A stretch of DNA of 64,000 bases from Quillaja saponaria (Eukaryota; Streptophyta; Magnoliopsida; Fabales; Quillajaceae), in contig CM055605.1 of NCBI GenBank assembly GCA_029379385.1, positions 7,351,001-7,415,000 on the forward strand. Direction: 5' to 3'. This document shows, piece by piece, positions 42,215 to 53,995 of the stretch; within the stretch, counting starts at the first letter, position 1, and each line of letters begins with the position of its first letter. The notes under the pieces are model-generated. The model worked only from the letters and a program-made list of their open reading frames with translations. It was not told the origin of the DNA and ran no database searches. The position numbers and the translations under genes were made by a program.

Positions 42215-42456
42215 TGTTGAATATAAGAAAAATGTATATTCAGATGATTTTAAATGTACAAGAAGGAGCCTCTATTTATAGGCTAAAATATTTATATAAC
42301 ATAGTGAACCTAGACTAAATATCAACCAAATACGTGTCTATTTAACATAATGAATGTAGACTAAATATCAGCCAGATACATAATAAAAATTACACATAAA
42401 TAAAAAAATTATAAATAAGAAAATTTGACTTACTAATTAAACTGTCTACTCTAACA
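42215..42456 (-). repeat. 5' LTR of the Copia element
   Basis: 242 bp, preceded (plus-strand left) by the complement of the Met-tRNA primer site. It differs from the 3' LTR by about two dozen substitutions and small indels, implying an old insertion. Confidence 0.9.
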
Positions 42457-42812
42457 GTTATTAATTGTAATAATTCTTTTATTTTCTTAATTTTTTTTCC
42501 ATAATGTAGATTATTTTTATTTTTTTATTTGATATCAAATTATTACATTATAATATAATTTTTCTATATTAAAAAAAGAAAAGAAATACATATATATTTT
42601 TTAATATGGTTGCCTAGAGATACCATTACACGAGTGAAAGCTCCAAATTCATTTCGCCTCGCCTCGTCGGTCAGAAAAGAATTCCCAATTGCCTTGTTGC
42701 AGAAAACACTAACCCCTAAGCCTACACTTCCATCGCGAAAAAGAAAAATTTTTGCCCACGAGAAAATCAGTGAAGAATAGCCAAATCATCTAGCAGAAAG
42801 AAAAGCTTAGCA

Positions 42813-43274
42813 ATGGCTGACAGGATTAGCAAACTACCAGATTCCCTGCTTGCCCACATTCTCTCTTTCCTTCCAACAAAGACGGTTGTTGCCACTAGTA
42901 TTTTATCAAAATGATGGAGATTCCTATGGAGTTTGGTCCACAGTCTTGATTTAGACGACATTCGAGATAATATGAAAGACGGGCAGAAGTTATGGAGTTT
43001 GGTCCACAGCCTCAAGATTTTGTATCTTGGGCGAGGACTTGAGTATATTAAAGGAGGACAACTTGAGCATAGAAATAATGCTTTTCGGAGACTTATGTGT
43101 GGCTGTCTTGTTCTTGAAGAGTTGACACTAATTACAGATGATATAGGAATCAGTTATAACTTTAGTGTGCCTACTTTGAAAAGCTTAACCATCTTGTTTA
43201 AGGAAGTTTATGGTGATTTTGAGTTAAATGTTTGTGTGAATCATGGTTGCCATCTTGTGGGGAATGTTGAGTAG
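42813..43274 (+). pseudogene. F-box/LRR (FBD-type) protein with early nonsense codon
   Basis: ATG at 42813 begins MADRISKLPDSLLAHILSFL, then PTKTVVATSILSK. This is the N-terminal F-box of plant FBD/LRR-type SCF substrate adaptors. Where the family has Arg (SKRWRFLW), a TGA at 42912-42914 stops it after 33 codons. The same frame then continues as LRR-like sequence (WRFLWSLVHSLDLDD, CLVLEELTLI, VPTLKSLTI) to a second stop at 43272. The LRR part is far shorter than in intact family members. A second WSLVHSLK copy, from a repeated TGGAGTTTGGTCCACAG at 42928 and 42991, suggests an internal rearrangement. Confidence 0.75.
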
Positions 43275-43936
43275 GTTTTACTTGGACTAAGTAGAGCCTC
43301 CTTGGTTATCATAGGCCTTCTTTCTCTCTTGTTGTTAATTGGACAAGTTTGAGTTTTTCTAGCAATACTCATTCCTGATATAATTTTTTATTTATTTTTG
43401 GATTCTAGAGTTGTTCTCTTCTGACAAGTCTCGTCATACAATTTGTTATTGACTTCAGGAAAGCTAATTTTCAAATAGATTTTAAATTTATACTGATTCT
43501 TAGTTTTCATTTTAGTCAATTTTTTGTAGGGATGAAGGAGGATTTATTATTTCTTTAATGGAATTAATTTTGATGACTGCGTTGTTTCTTGATCACTTAA
43601 TCCTTTCCCTGGCATTAGCATTTTAGGTAAAAAGCTTACTGGAATTAACTTAGAAAATTGTATGTTGCAGATTTGAAACTGAGATGCAAGAAAACAAACT
43701 ACTTTTAATTTTATTTTTTTAATATTTGTTTTCTATGCCTACAGTTATTTTATCAGAGTGTGAATTTCAAATCATTTTCTTAAAGAATAAGTTCATATTA
43801 ACTTTGAAAATTGCGTGAACCATGTGTTGAAGTTGCAGCGACAAATGATTGACCTTTGGGAAATATGCTAGTGTGATATGCGAGATGAAAGAATTGTGTC
43901 ATTGAGTTCTTTAAGTGTTTTCCTCTTTTTTGCAGG

Positions 43937-44060
43937 CTTGTAGAAGTTAACATCTGTATTCGTACTCTAGTTATTAGGGAAATGATATTTCTATGTGGTG
44001 TAGAAGATTACTCTTTTGAGGTTGCTGCCAAAAGCTTAAAGATCTGCAACAGCCTACTAT
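43937..44060 (+). pseudogene. Possible second-exon remnant of the F-box/LRR gene
   Basis: After a TTTTTTGCAG acceptor (43936) an open stretch LVEVNICIRTLVI...EDYSFEVAAKSLK resembles the second LRR exon of FBD-type F-box genes. It ends at a stop near 44058. Similarity is weak and rests on context. Confidence 0.35.
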
Positions 44061-45326
44061 AATATGGAAATGTTTATGACTTGTGAGCAAAAATGTCCTC
44101 TGTAACCTGATGTTTACTTCTTGGCGTAAAGATTGTTATATGTGCGATAGAGTATTAAATGTTAGCCGCTTGCTCGACTCTTGTGATGTAATGTTTTATG
44201 AGTTCATCACTTTTATGTTATGAGTTCACAGCCTACTTTAAATTTTCTCAGTTATTGATGAGTATGATGGTTTTGGGTTGGAACAGTTTTGTTGGTGGTT
44301 AATTGTTTTGTATAAAGTCAATTACGTGTAAAAATTTGAGTCTCATTCTTCTAAGCTATTCAAGAAACTTAGTTGTTTGAATCCTTGTCCTTAAGAAAAT
44401 TTGTTTTTGAGAACCAAGAAGAAGATCTTGAGTTGGTTGCAATAACAAATGTGTTGTCTGAGTCTTTTTATCATATCATTATCATGAAGGTATGCACATG
44501 GATGAAACATTGATTTTTTAGGTATATATGGATACAATTGAATAAGTTCTACATGCCACAGTTCTAGCTTTGATGGATGCCCATCAATTCTAAATAAAGA
44601 CCTTGCTTTATGAGCAATTAAGCTACTTATATAAAAACAAATTATATAGATGAGGATCCAAAAATTATATTTTAGTAATTAATATTCTATAGATACACGT
44701 ACGTGTATTTGCACGTTTGGGACAATGAATGTTATATGATAGAAGAAAAAGTCAAGAGGTAGTTTGAGACAAAATGAACCAATATTTCAGAAAAAGTCTT
44801 ATCATGGGAAAGTAAAGTTTATTGATAGAAGAAAAATATCATATTTATCTGTCTTTGATCAGGCCTTTTGATCAGGCCTAAGATGTGATTAGTTGGGATT
44901 CAGACACATAACCACTAAATAAAAAAAAAAAAATTCCTATTCAAGTAAGAAACTTAATAGTTTTTCGTGTTTTTTTTTCACAAAAGCTTCATAGTGCTTG
45001 GACAAATGCGAACAGAATGAGAATATTCTGTAAGTGGGATTCCGTCCATACCATAAGTAAATAAAACCTTGTAAAGGTCAGCTTCTAAGAGGCATGGGAT
45101 CACAATAAACAAAAATTAAGATTACATGTGCAAGAGCATCAAGACCAGTTAGCATCAGTACTACAGAACCAGCATTCTCCATGCTTTCCTTCTAATTTTT
45201 TTTTTTTTCTGTATTCTCTGCTTTCTCTGTTGGATTCATATAAAGTAACAATATTTTTTTTCTTTTCATGTGGACTATTTATATTTCCAAAGTGCAGGTC
45301 ATTTCTTTCATTCAAGCATATGAAAC
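44061..45326. other. Intergenic and upstream region of the first MTP gene
   Basis: No supported gene. A palindromic ATACACGTACGTGTAT lies at 44693-44708. 45120-45326 is likely the leader of the gene starting at 45327; T-rich tracts and possible leader introns are seen. No TATA box was assigned with confidence. Confidence 0.35.
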
Positions 45327-47064
45327 ATGGTGACTGATCTTAGAACAGATTCCTCAGACTACAGGACAGAACTTCTTTCACCTGCCGCTGCAGGAGAGAA
45401 CATTACTACGGCGGCAAGGGAGCCCTCATGGCGGATCAACATGGATGAATTCCACTTGCCCCAAAAACACATGGACGCTTCTTTTGACTTTGGATTTCTT
45501 TTCATGTCATTATGTATGTCAATGATTAATCTTTTAAAAGATTTACTATTTTTTTTCATACAAAATTTTTCCCAAATGGAAAATAAGCTGAATGTCTATC
45601 TGTTTTAGGGAGACAAAAGAAAATTGCAGAGTATTACAAGAGGCAGGAGAAGCTTCTCAAAGGGTACAATGAAGTGGACTCCTACAATGAATTGGGCAAA
45701 GTTCCTGGAGGTTTAACAGAGGTTTGTTTTCAAATCTCACCCCTTGTTTTCAAATATTTTGCTTGATGCATATGTCTATGAAAATGTATGTATGCATTTT
45801 TTCAGAATGAGATGAAGCAAATTGAGAGGAGTGAGAGGGTGGCAATTTATGCATCAAACATAGGCAACATGGTGTTATTCATTGCTAAAGTGTATGCTTC
45901 CATTGAGAGTAGATCATTGGCAGTGATAGCATCTACTATGGACTCTCTTTTGGATCTCTTATCAGGTTTTATTTTGTGGTTTACTGCTCATGCTATGAGG
46001 AAACCCAATCTTCACAAGTATCCCATCGGCAAGAACAGGATGCAGCCTGTGGTAATTACATAAAAATTCAGATATTCTGCCAGATTACAAGTACTTATTT
46101 ATAATTTCTGGTTGTATACTTCAGGGAATTGTTGTATTTGCATCAGTAATGGCAACTCTGGGATTACAAATATTATTTGAATCAGCTCGGGAAGCTCATT
46201 TCAGAGGTATACTTTTTTTTTCTTTTCATTGAAGAGGGATATCGTGCATTGAGCAATAACATCATATGTTGCTATTTGTAACACGTACCATGTCTAATTT
46301 GCAGACTCAACCTGAGAACGACCCCGTGAAAGAGAAGTGGATGATAGCAATTATGGCTTCAGCCACAGTAGTAAAACTTGCTCTAATGACATATTGTCGC
46401 AGGTTCAAAAATCAAATTGTAAGAGCTTATGCACAGGATCATTTCTTTGATGTCATTACCAACTCAATTGGTCTTACAGCAGCCATTTTAGCTATCAAAT
46501 TCTACTGGTGGATTGATCCTCTTGGTGCCATTCTTGTAAGTCTTATTAGCCCATCAGGCTTGGAGTGACTAACTCTCAGGGCTTGATCTTGGGCCAGGGC
46601 TTCTTTCAAGAAAGCCCGGCCTGATCCGCCACACCCAGTTCAATGTTGCAAATTAGTATTAATTACAGAAAACAATACTAATACTGTATGATTTTGATGA
46701 AATTCTGTGAATGCAGATAGCTTTGTACACAATTAGCAATTGGGCAAACACAGTGATAGACAATGTTTGGTCGTTAATTGGGAAAACAGCACCGCCGGAG
46801 TATTTAGCGAAGCTGACATATCTCATTTGGAACCATAATGAAGAGATTAAGCACATCGCTACGGTTAGAGCATACACATTTGGCTGTAATTACTTTGTGG
46901 AAATTGACATTGTGTTACCAGAAAAGATGTCACTTAATCAAGCACATAATATTGGTGAAACACTTCAAGATAAGCTTGAAAAACTGCCTGAAATTGACAG
47001 AGCATTTGTTCATGTTGATTTTGATGCAACTCATAAGCCAGAACACAGGCCAAAGGTGTCATAA
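45327..47064 (+). CDS. Mn-type cation diffusion facilitator (MTP9/10/11-like), one frameshift
   Basis: Proton antiporter that moves Mn2+ out of the cytosol into Golgi or vacuolar compartments in its family. Six exons: 45327-45513, 45609-45721, 45806-46051, 46125-46206, 46305-46535 and 46717-47064. These total 402 codons once one extra base is discounted. The N-terminal motif [15 protein letters not shown] is shared with the neighbour. The Mn-CDF DxxxD pairs are present in TM2 (DSLLD) and TM5 (DHFFD), and the C-terminal cation-efflux domain ends [14 protein letters not shown]. Exon 4 has 82 nt, whereas the paralog's has 81. An extra G near 46191-46194 (CGGGAAGCTC against CGTCAACTC) puts exon 5 out of frame, and no alternative GT/AG rescues it. 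Start chosen at the first ATG in frame with exon 2. Closest family type appears to be MTP10. Confidence 0.88.
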
Positions 47065-50019
47065 GAATCAATAAAATTAGCCACTTTTAAGAAATCCATT
47101 AGTTTCAGTCATATATCTTTTCCACTAAGTATTAATAACACCCTAAATATTTTCTATTTATGTTTCTTACAAAGATGTAAACTTTTTTTCTTTTTTTTTT
47201 TGCAAGAAAAGAAATTTTATTAAGAGAGAAAGAAAATACAAGAAATGATGTACACTCTTATATTTTCAATATATGAAGTGTTGTGATGTAGAGTAAGAAG
47301 TTTCCAATATTGTATTCTGTGCATAGTTGATTTATATGTAATTGTGGCTTAGTTGGTAGTTATTGCGTGTTCCAGTGAGTTTTATTTCTCATTCCTCTTG
47401 ATATTGACATGCAACAAAAAAGACAAAAAATAAATAAAAAAAATAACTTAGCAAGCTAACTACAAGAAAGAAAGTAGAAAATAGACCCAAGCTCTATCTT
47501 TGTCCCTCATCTGCTACCAAAAGACCACTTAAGGCTTAAGCAATCCTTGAGGTTTGAATTAGGTAAGGGCTCAATCCCCACTACAGCTTAATAATTCTGA
47601 AAAAGAGTCGATATTAATTATAGGTTGCTGCTGCCACTTGCAGGTTGGGATAAATGGAATTACATATATATATATATATATTAATCTTATGATGTAGCCT
47701 AATAAGACCCAAGTCATTATCTCCCATGAAGAAGAAAAATAAAGAATAATTATAATATTAGGTGAGGGTGCAAACATTAATATATATAACATCTATTCTC
47801 ATATATATATAAGGATTAGTCATATATAAGTAACTTCTTTCACCAAATCGAAAAAGAACATCTTCATGTTTGGTGGAAATCTAGGTAACTGAGTAATCTT
47901 TTTATTTTTGTTTATCAGAGAAGATAATTATGCTTTATGTCTTTTTCACTTTTTCTTCATCAATGAGAGCAGATTTCTTGCAAAATTTAACTCAAACCTC
48001 AATAGCATGTTATACATGCACTGCAATGAGAATCACTTAGATTTAAATATGTCTTGCCACTTAGATTTAATTATGTCTTGCATATGGCACATGTACACTC
48101 ATCAAAAGTGGCAGCATTCATCATCTTCCAACATAAGATAATGGTGATATAGTGGATAAAGAAATTCTCCAAAATATTTTAAAAAATCTCTAATTAAGTA
48201 ATAGTGTTTTAAAGTAATTTTTCCCATGTTTGCTTCCGTCTTAATCAATTGATTATGAATCTAACCTAGTAATTACTTAAGAAAATATGTTATGCACACT
48301 TATGGAATATCAAAATATTCTGATAAAGAGAAAATAGAAGTCTTAGATAGAGTACGTACTAATTAACCTTTTGTTAGAAAAAGCAACAAAATATTTCTTG
48401 TATTTACACTTGTCAGTGTGTAAGAGCCAAAAACAAGGATGTAGATGGGAGAAGGTGTATGAGTATTACTTACTATATTGATTCGTGTTTTGGTTGACAT
48501 CTTTTGTGGTTTATGAAAATTCCAGCTTACTTATACTTTATCAAAAGTGAAAGATTAATTTTTTTAAAGTGTACGAACTTATCAAAAAGTTTATGCACCA
48601 TAACACGTTGCTGTTTTCATATAACTTTCTATTTTTATTGGCAGGGTGTTAGGTATTTATATTAATAATTGATTACACTGCCAAGCCATATTAATTTGCT
48701 TATCTCACATGTATACTTTCACACCTGAAACTATACATGACTCCTAGTTTTCTTTTAAGGAAAGATTGGAATAAATAATTTCAGCTTTATTTATGAATTG
48801 ATTTTTTAAGTTCAAATCTTGTTATTTTTATAATCTACATCTCAATAAACATCTTGTATCATAATCAATTCAAAGTTGTTACTTCACCCAATTGTTACAG
48901 CTGGTCAAAAACTTATCTTTTATGATGTTGCTCTTTATTGGATATCCACTATTGGTGCTTTATGTACCACTAAATTAAACAACAAAAACATACCTATATA
49001 TGGAAGGAATAAGATTTTCTTAATCAATCATGCACTAAATTAAATCATAAAAAGACGATGGAAAGGAAAATCTGTTATGTATCTTTCCTTTCTTTTTTAT
49101 TTTTTATTAATTTTTAGTTTCTAATTAATGAATAATGTTATCAATGGTCCAATATCTATATATCTATAGAATTTAAAATCTTTGTAACTTTCCTGCTTTT
49201 TTGTTGGTGGACCACACACAGCTAGAAGTGGTGAATCCATTAAGATATATTATATTTGAGTCTATGTTTGGCAAATATGCAAGAAAATAATTAAATGGGA
49301 TAGTGACTTACTAAGGAGTGCGAGAGGATGATATGCAACTGTATTGAGCATCAAACTGATTCCTGAAAATGACATGAAAAATGCATATATATCCTTGAAT
49401 GATCACTTAGTTATTTGCTCCTCAAAAATTATGTTTTAGGACTGAGTGATCAATGTGGATGCTAGTGGTGCTGCCAATGCCAGCCCCTACATGATGTTGC
49501 TTGCAGATTTTAGCTTCTTATGAGATGCACAAAAAATATTACATATTTAAAATGAAGTCATGGATCAATTCGAGGCAATGTTCTATCCAAAAAAAAAAAA
49601 GGCACATAGACTTAGATCGGGTTGGATTGTGACCCAAAACTCAATTGTGTTCATCTGTGTTACCTCTTCAAAGTTCAAATACACCTAAATAGGGAGTGAA
49701 ATTCATCTACAAATTTAATCAAAATCCAAATACTCATATAATTAAGCAATCAAACGATCATTTCAAATGACATACCCAAAATATATTAGAGGACCACTCC
49801 TGTTATTTCATCTTTTGTATTATTTATTAATCAAGTTTAATTCTCTCATTTTTCATGTTATTTATAATTAAAATAATTTTATATAATTAAATAATAAATT
49901 ATTAAAAAAAATTCAAAACAGATATAAAAATTAATTTAAAAATTTTGAATCTTAACTAAACAATGAATTTGATTGATTTTTTCAAGAGTGAGAATTAATT
50001 TTGTATAATTTAATAAGAG
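47065..50019. other. Intergenic between the two MTP genes
   Basis: Probable 3'UTR of the first MTP to ~47400. Then AT-rich DNA with (AT)n tracts near 47665 and 47800 and no supported gene. Confidence 0.5.
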
Positions 50020-50307
50020 TTTTTCTAATAAGTGTCCTAAAAATACTTGATAAGATATAATTAATATAGATTTTAAAATTTAAAACATTTTAAAAGTAGT
50101 AAATTATTTAAGATTTTTCTAACGGGTGCCTGTAAGGCACTTGTTAAGGTGATAAATATAAATTTTCTTTTTATTAATTATATTGGTTGATTATGATTTC
50201 AGTGCTACTTAATAAATAATTTTCTATTTTTTGAATGTTTCAAATTTCAAAACTCATATTTTTTTTATATCTTATCAAATGCCATTTGGTTATTAGTTAA
50301 AAAAATC
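50020..50307. mobile_element. MITE cluster with AAGGCACTTGTTAAG-type ends
   Basis: Three termini of one family: TTTTTCTAATAAGTGTCCTA at 50020 (forward), TTTTTCTAACGGGTGCCTGT continuing AAGGCACTTGTTAAG at 50115 (forward), and an inverted end at 50270-50307 (minus strand TTTTTTTAACTAATAACCAA continuing ATGGCATTTGATAAG). The ends resemble those at 29555-29690. Likely a nested or tandem pair of short MITEs ~300 bp upstream of the second MTP gene. Confidence 0.5.
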
Positions 50308-50623
50308 TAATTTATTATACGATACTGAAATTATAGTTAACTACTATAATGAATTATATAATATTTGTATATGTATTATTTTAACAAGTGTAATACATAT
50401 ATTTTTAATTTATTCCCTTTTAAAATTGGTTTTCAGTTTCAATATTGCAACGTGTCAGAAAGTGATAGCCAATGGTCCCAGTGACATACAAGATTCTCTC
50501 TTCCGTGCGTTCCTATAACAAGGCGGTTAAGAGTCCTGCGCTTGAACGACACACAGTGAGAGACGGAGTCACGTATACAATACACCATCTTTCTTCTGAA
50601 ACCAAAAAAGGGAGAACAGAGAA

Positions 50624-53600
50624 ATGGCAGAGCATACGACTCGAACCAACGACGAGCCCCTTCTTCTACCACCGGACGCCGAGTCGGCAAACGCATCAAA
50701 GGAGCCATCTTGGAGACTTAATGTAAAGGAGTTCCATTTACCACGGCAAAGTGATGACAATCATCGTCCATTCAGTTTCCACGGCCTTCTTCGGAAACCC
50801 AGTAATCTTCTTGTGCCTTTTCTGTATATAGGGTCTTTTCATACTGTATTACTGTGAGTATTTTTTTGCTTTGCTTAGCGTAATGTATTTCTTTATGGGT
50901 ATGCATATTGGGTTTATTTTCAGAATTTTAGTTTCAATTTCATAAAACCATGTGAGAAGTAGAATACACTGCTTTTTGTTATGGAAGACACATACATAAT
51001 TTTGTGGAATGATTTGAGGAAAAGATGGAGAAAAAAGAGGAGCATCATAATTGATAAGTATTGTAATTGAAAAGGTGACACTTTCACATATTCTGAATAT
51101 AATACTTTGTGTCTTTTTATTGTCTTGGCCATAATTCATGTGTCTTTACATATTCTGAAAAGGTTTTTTTATTCTTTTAAATGAAAACAAAAAGAAACAA
51201 ATTTTATTTAATTTGATTTTCTATTATATCGTTCTTTGTTTTTGTTTTGAATGAGAATCAGATTTCAGTTTTTAGAAAATTCAGTTTTTTATATTTATTT
51301 GCATGTTGTGGTTGAATTTGTTTGAATCTAATTTTTTTTTTATCAATGCGATTCTGGAATCTATGACACTTCTTATTGATTTAAAGTGTGAAAGTCTTCA
51401 TAATTCAAAAACATTTATCCCCAGTATATGGTTGCTCTGTCATTATATTTCCATTTGTTTTCCTAATGTGCTTTTCCTTCTTATCTTATCCTATAATTTA
51501 CTGACTTGATGCATTTATTGTATCCAAATTTGGACACCAGGGAAGGAATACAAGGTTGCAGAATATTATAAGAAGCAAGAAAGGCTCCTTGAAGGATTTA
51601 ATGAGATGGAGACCATGGCTGAAATGGGTTGTTTACCGGGAGGTCTAACAGATGTGAGTTGTTCTGTACCATCGTCCCATCTGAATTGACAATTAAACTA
51701 AAATTTTTGTTTTGTTTAGAATTGAATTGTATAATATTGGAAATGGTTGGCAATAATTTGGTAAAGATAGTCCAGATGTAACCGGAGTTTGTTGCACTCA
51801 TAATTTAGCTGAGATGGTGTAGATACAACCAGATTTTAAGAACATATAGAACTTACAAAGAACATGTGAACAGCAGTCGATGACCTTGCTAAAATCTCAA
51901 TCAGTTTGATGATTTTCCAAGAAACCTTATAGAACTTGAAAAACATTTTGTTCAATTGGAACACAGCGGTATTTGCTTTTCATTAGCCTATGAAGTTATA
52001 AAATACTGTTGATAAGCTATCATTGTTGATGTTCTATTCTCTATAATTTCTGATGATCTCAAGTCTTTTGTTGGTTATTCCAAAATAGAAGTCCATACCA
52101 CTAAATAAATGAACTCTGTTTCAGGATGAAATGAAGCAGCTGGCAAAGAGTGAGAGGATGGCAATTCATGTGTCAAACGTAGCTAACTTGGTGCTTTTTG
52201 CAGCAAAGGTTTATGCTTCTATTGAAAGCAGATCGTTGGCAGTCATTGCCTCAACTTTGGATTCCCTCTTGGATCTACTGTCAGGGTTTATTCTGTGGTT
52301 CACATCCAACGCCATGAGAAACCCAAACCGGTATCACTATCCAATTGGAAAGAAACGTATGCAACCAGTGGTAAGACAAGACATAAAAAAGTTTTTTAAG
52401 ATTTTCCAATCCAATACTTAAAGATTCCTAACCCTCAACTGGTAGAAAGAACAGTAATGTTGAAACAATTTTTATGTTCTCACAGTTGCATTGGCAATGA
52501 CATTGCATATGTAGTGATATACTGATCAAGTTTGACAATGCAGGGTATCATTGTTTTTGCATCAGTGATGGCAACTTTAGGACTGCAGATATTGCTCGAG
52601 TCTGTCCGTCAACTCATTTCTAAGGTAACTCAGAAAATCTTTAGTTGGTTTAGGATCATTTACACCAAAAGTTGGTTCTTCAAGTTCATATCAAACCTAT
52701 GGAGAATGTGATAATAGGATTTAAGATTTATTATTTAATTGTAGTTGAATTTTATTATCATTACATGTGAAAAACTTAATAAAGATTCTGTAAAATAGCT
52801 TTATTTCTAATATCATTGATAATTTCAATATTATGACAGATTGCCAAGCTCTGCTAATTTCAGCATATTTCATTCAGTTCAATAGTGTAGACACAAGTTT
52901 GGAACTCTGCTTCTCTATTATCTTTGGTGTTTAACAGTTCTGTTTGCATACAAATGTTTGTACTTTCTTTCGATTAACTTCACCTAGTGCACTGAGTAGT
53001 TCAATGTTGGTCATTCATCAATTTTATATATGAATATATGATGATTTAGTCAGCATGGAGTGGAATATCTACTTTTTAATAGGACTTTTAAAATGAACTT
53101 ACCAAATTTATAGCTTAATGCTTTCTCTTCCAAAAGGATGCCTTTATACTAAAGCTTTCTGTTTAGTATAATTATTTTTAACAACTGCTGATATTTCTGC
53201 TGCTTTGGCTACAGTCTAAGCCTGAGATGGATCAAGGCAACTTGAAGTGGATGATTGGGATTATGGTATTTGTGACAGTAGTAAAGTTTATTCTCATGGT
53301 CTACTGTCGAAGATTTAAAAATGAAATTGTTAGAGCCTATGCACAAGACCATTTCTTTGATGTTATTACTAATTCAGTTGGTTTAGCAGCAGCTGTCTTA
53401 GCTGTCAAATTCTTCTGGTGGATTGATCCTACTGGAGCTATCATAGTAAGTTCATAATTATCCCAATTCTTTCTCCTTTTCCCAAAAAGAGTTAACAACA
53501 GGGTTCACCTATTCTCCTGCAATGCAATCCCAAATTTTTTTTACAATGGTCACTCTCCCCATTGTTATATATAATATACATGTATGACGGGCATCTATTT

Positions 53601-53995
53601 CAGTTTTTCTTTTCTTCTACTAGTGAAGATTTTCTGAATGTTCAATGCAGATAGCATTATATACAATTAATACATGGGCAAAGACAGTGATTGAGAATGT
53701 ATGGTCGCTAATCGGAAGGACAGCACCACCTGATTTCTTGGCAAAGCTAACATATCTGATATGGAACCACCATGAAGAGATCAAGCAAATTGATACAGTC
53801 AGAGCATACACTTTTGGTTCTCATTACTTTGTGGAAGTTGACATTGTCTTACCAGAAGACATGCTTCTTAATCAAGCACACAATATTGGTGAGACACTGC
53901 AAGAGAAGCTTGAGCAACTTCCAGAAGTTGAACGAGCATTTGTGCATATTGATTTTGAATTTACTCACAGGCCTGAGCATAAGACCATGGTATGA
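50624..53995 (+). CDS. Mn-type cation diffusion facilitator (MTP10-like), intact
   Basis: Six exons: 50624-50801, 51541-51653, 52125-52370, 52544-52624, 53215-53445 and 53651-53995, in full phase agreement, giving 397 residues (normal for plant Mn-CDFs). The N-terminal cytosolic part has [15 protein letters not shown] and [16 protein letters not shown]. The transmembrane region carries the Mn-selective DxxxD sites DSLLD (143-147) and DHFFD (251-255). Other conserved segments are [20 protein letters not shown] and [13 protein letters not shown]. The C-terminal cation-efflux domain has [20 protein letters not shown] and [20 protein letters not shown] and ends in a HRPEHK motif. Predicted to be a Mn2+/H+ antiporter of an endomembrane. 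Exon structure is identical to the gene at 45327, so the pair arose by tandem duplication. Confidence 0.95.

Larger units (their letters stand above)
38463..42456 (-). mobile_element. Ty1/Copia LTR retrotransposon, degraded, gag deleted
   Basis: Both LTRs are present (38463-38709 and 42215-42456; TGTT...AACA ends; roughly 90% identical by eye). The primer-binding site TGGTATCAGAGC (minus strand, 42214-42203) abuts the 5' LTR, and the purine tract TTGAGGGGGAG (38720-38710) abuts the 3' LTR. Domain order on the minus strand is protease, integrase, reverse transcriptase, RNase H, which is Copia order. Only ~390 bp separate the primer site from the protease motif, so most of gag is missing. The five flanking bases ATTAC and GTTAT do not form a clean target duplication. 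Confidence 0.9.
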
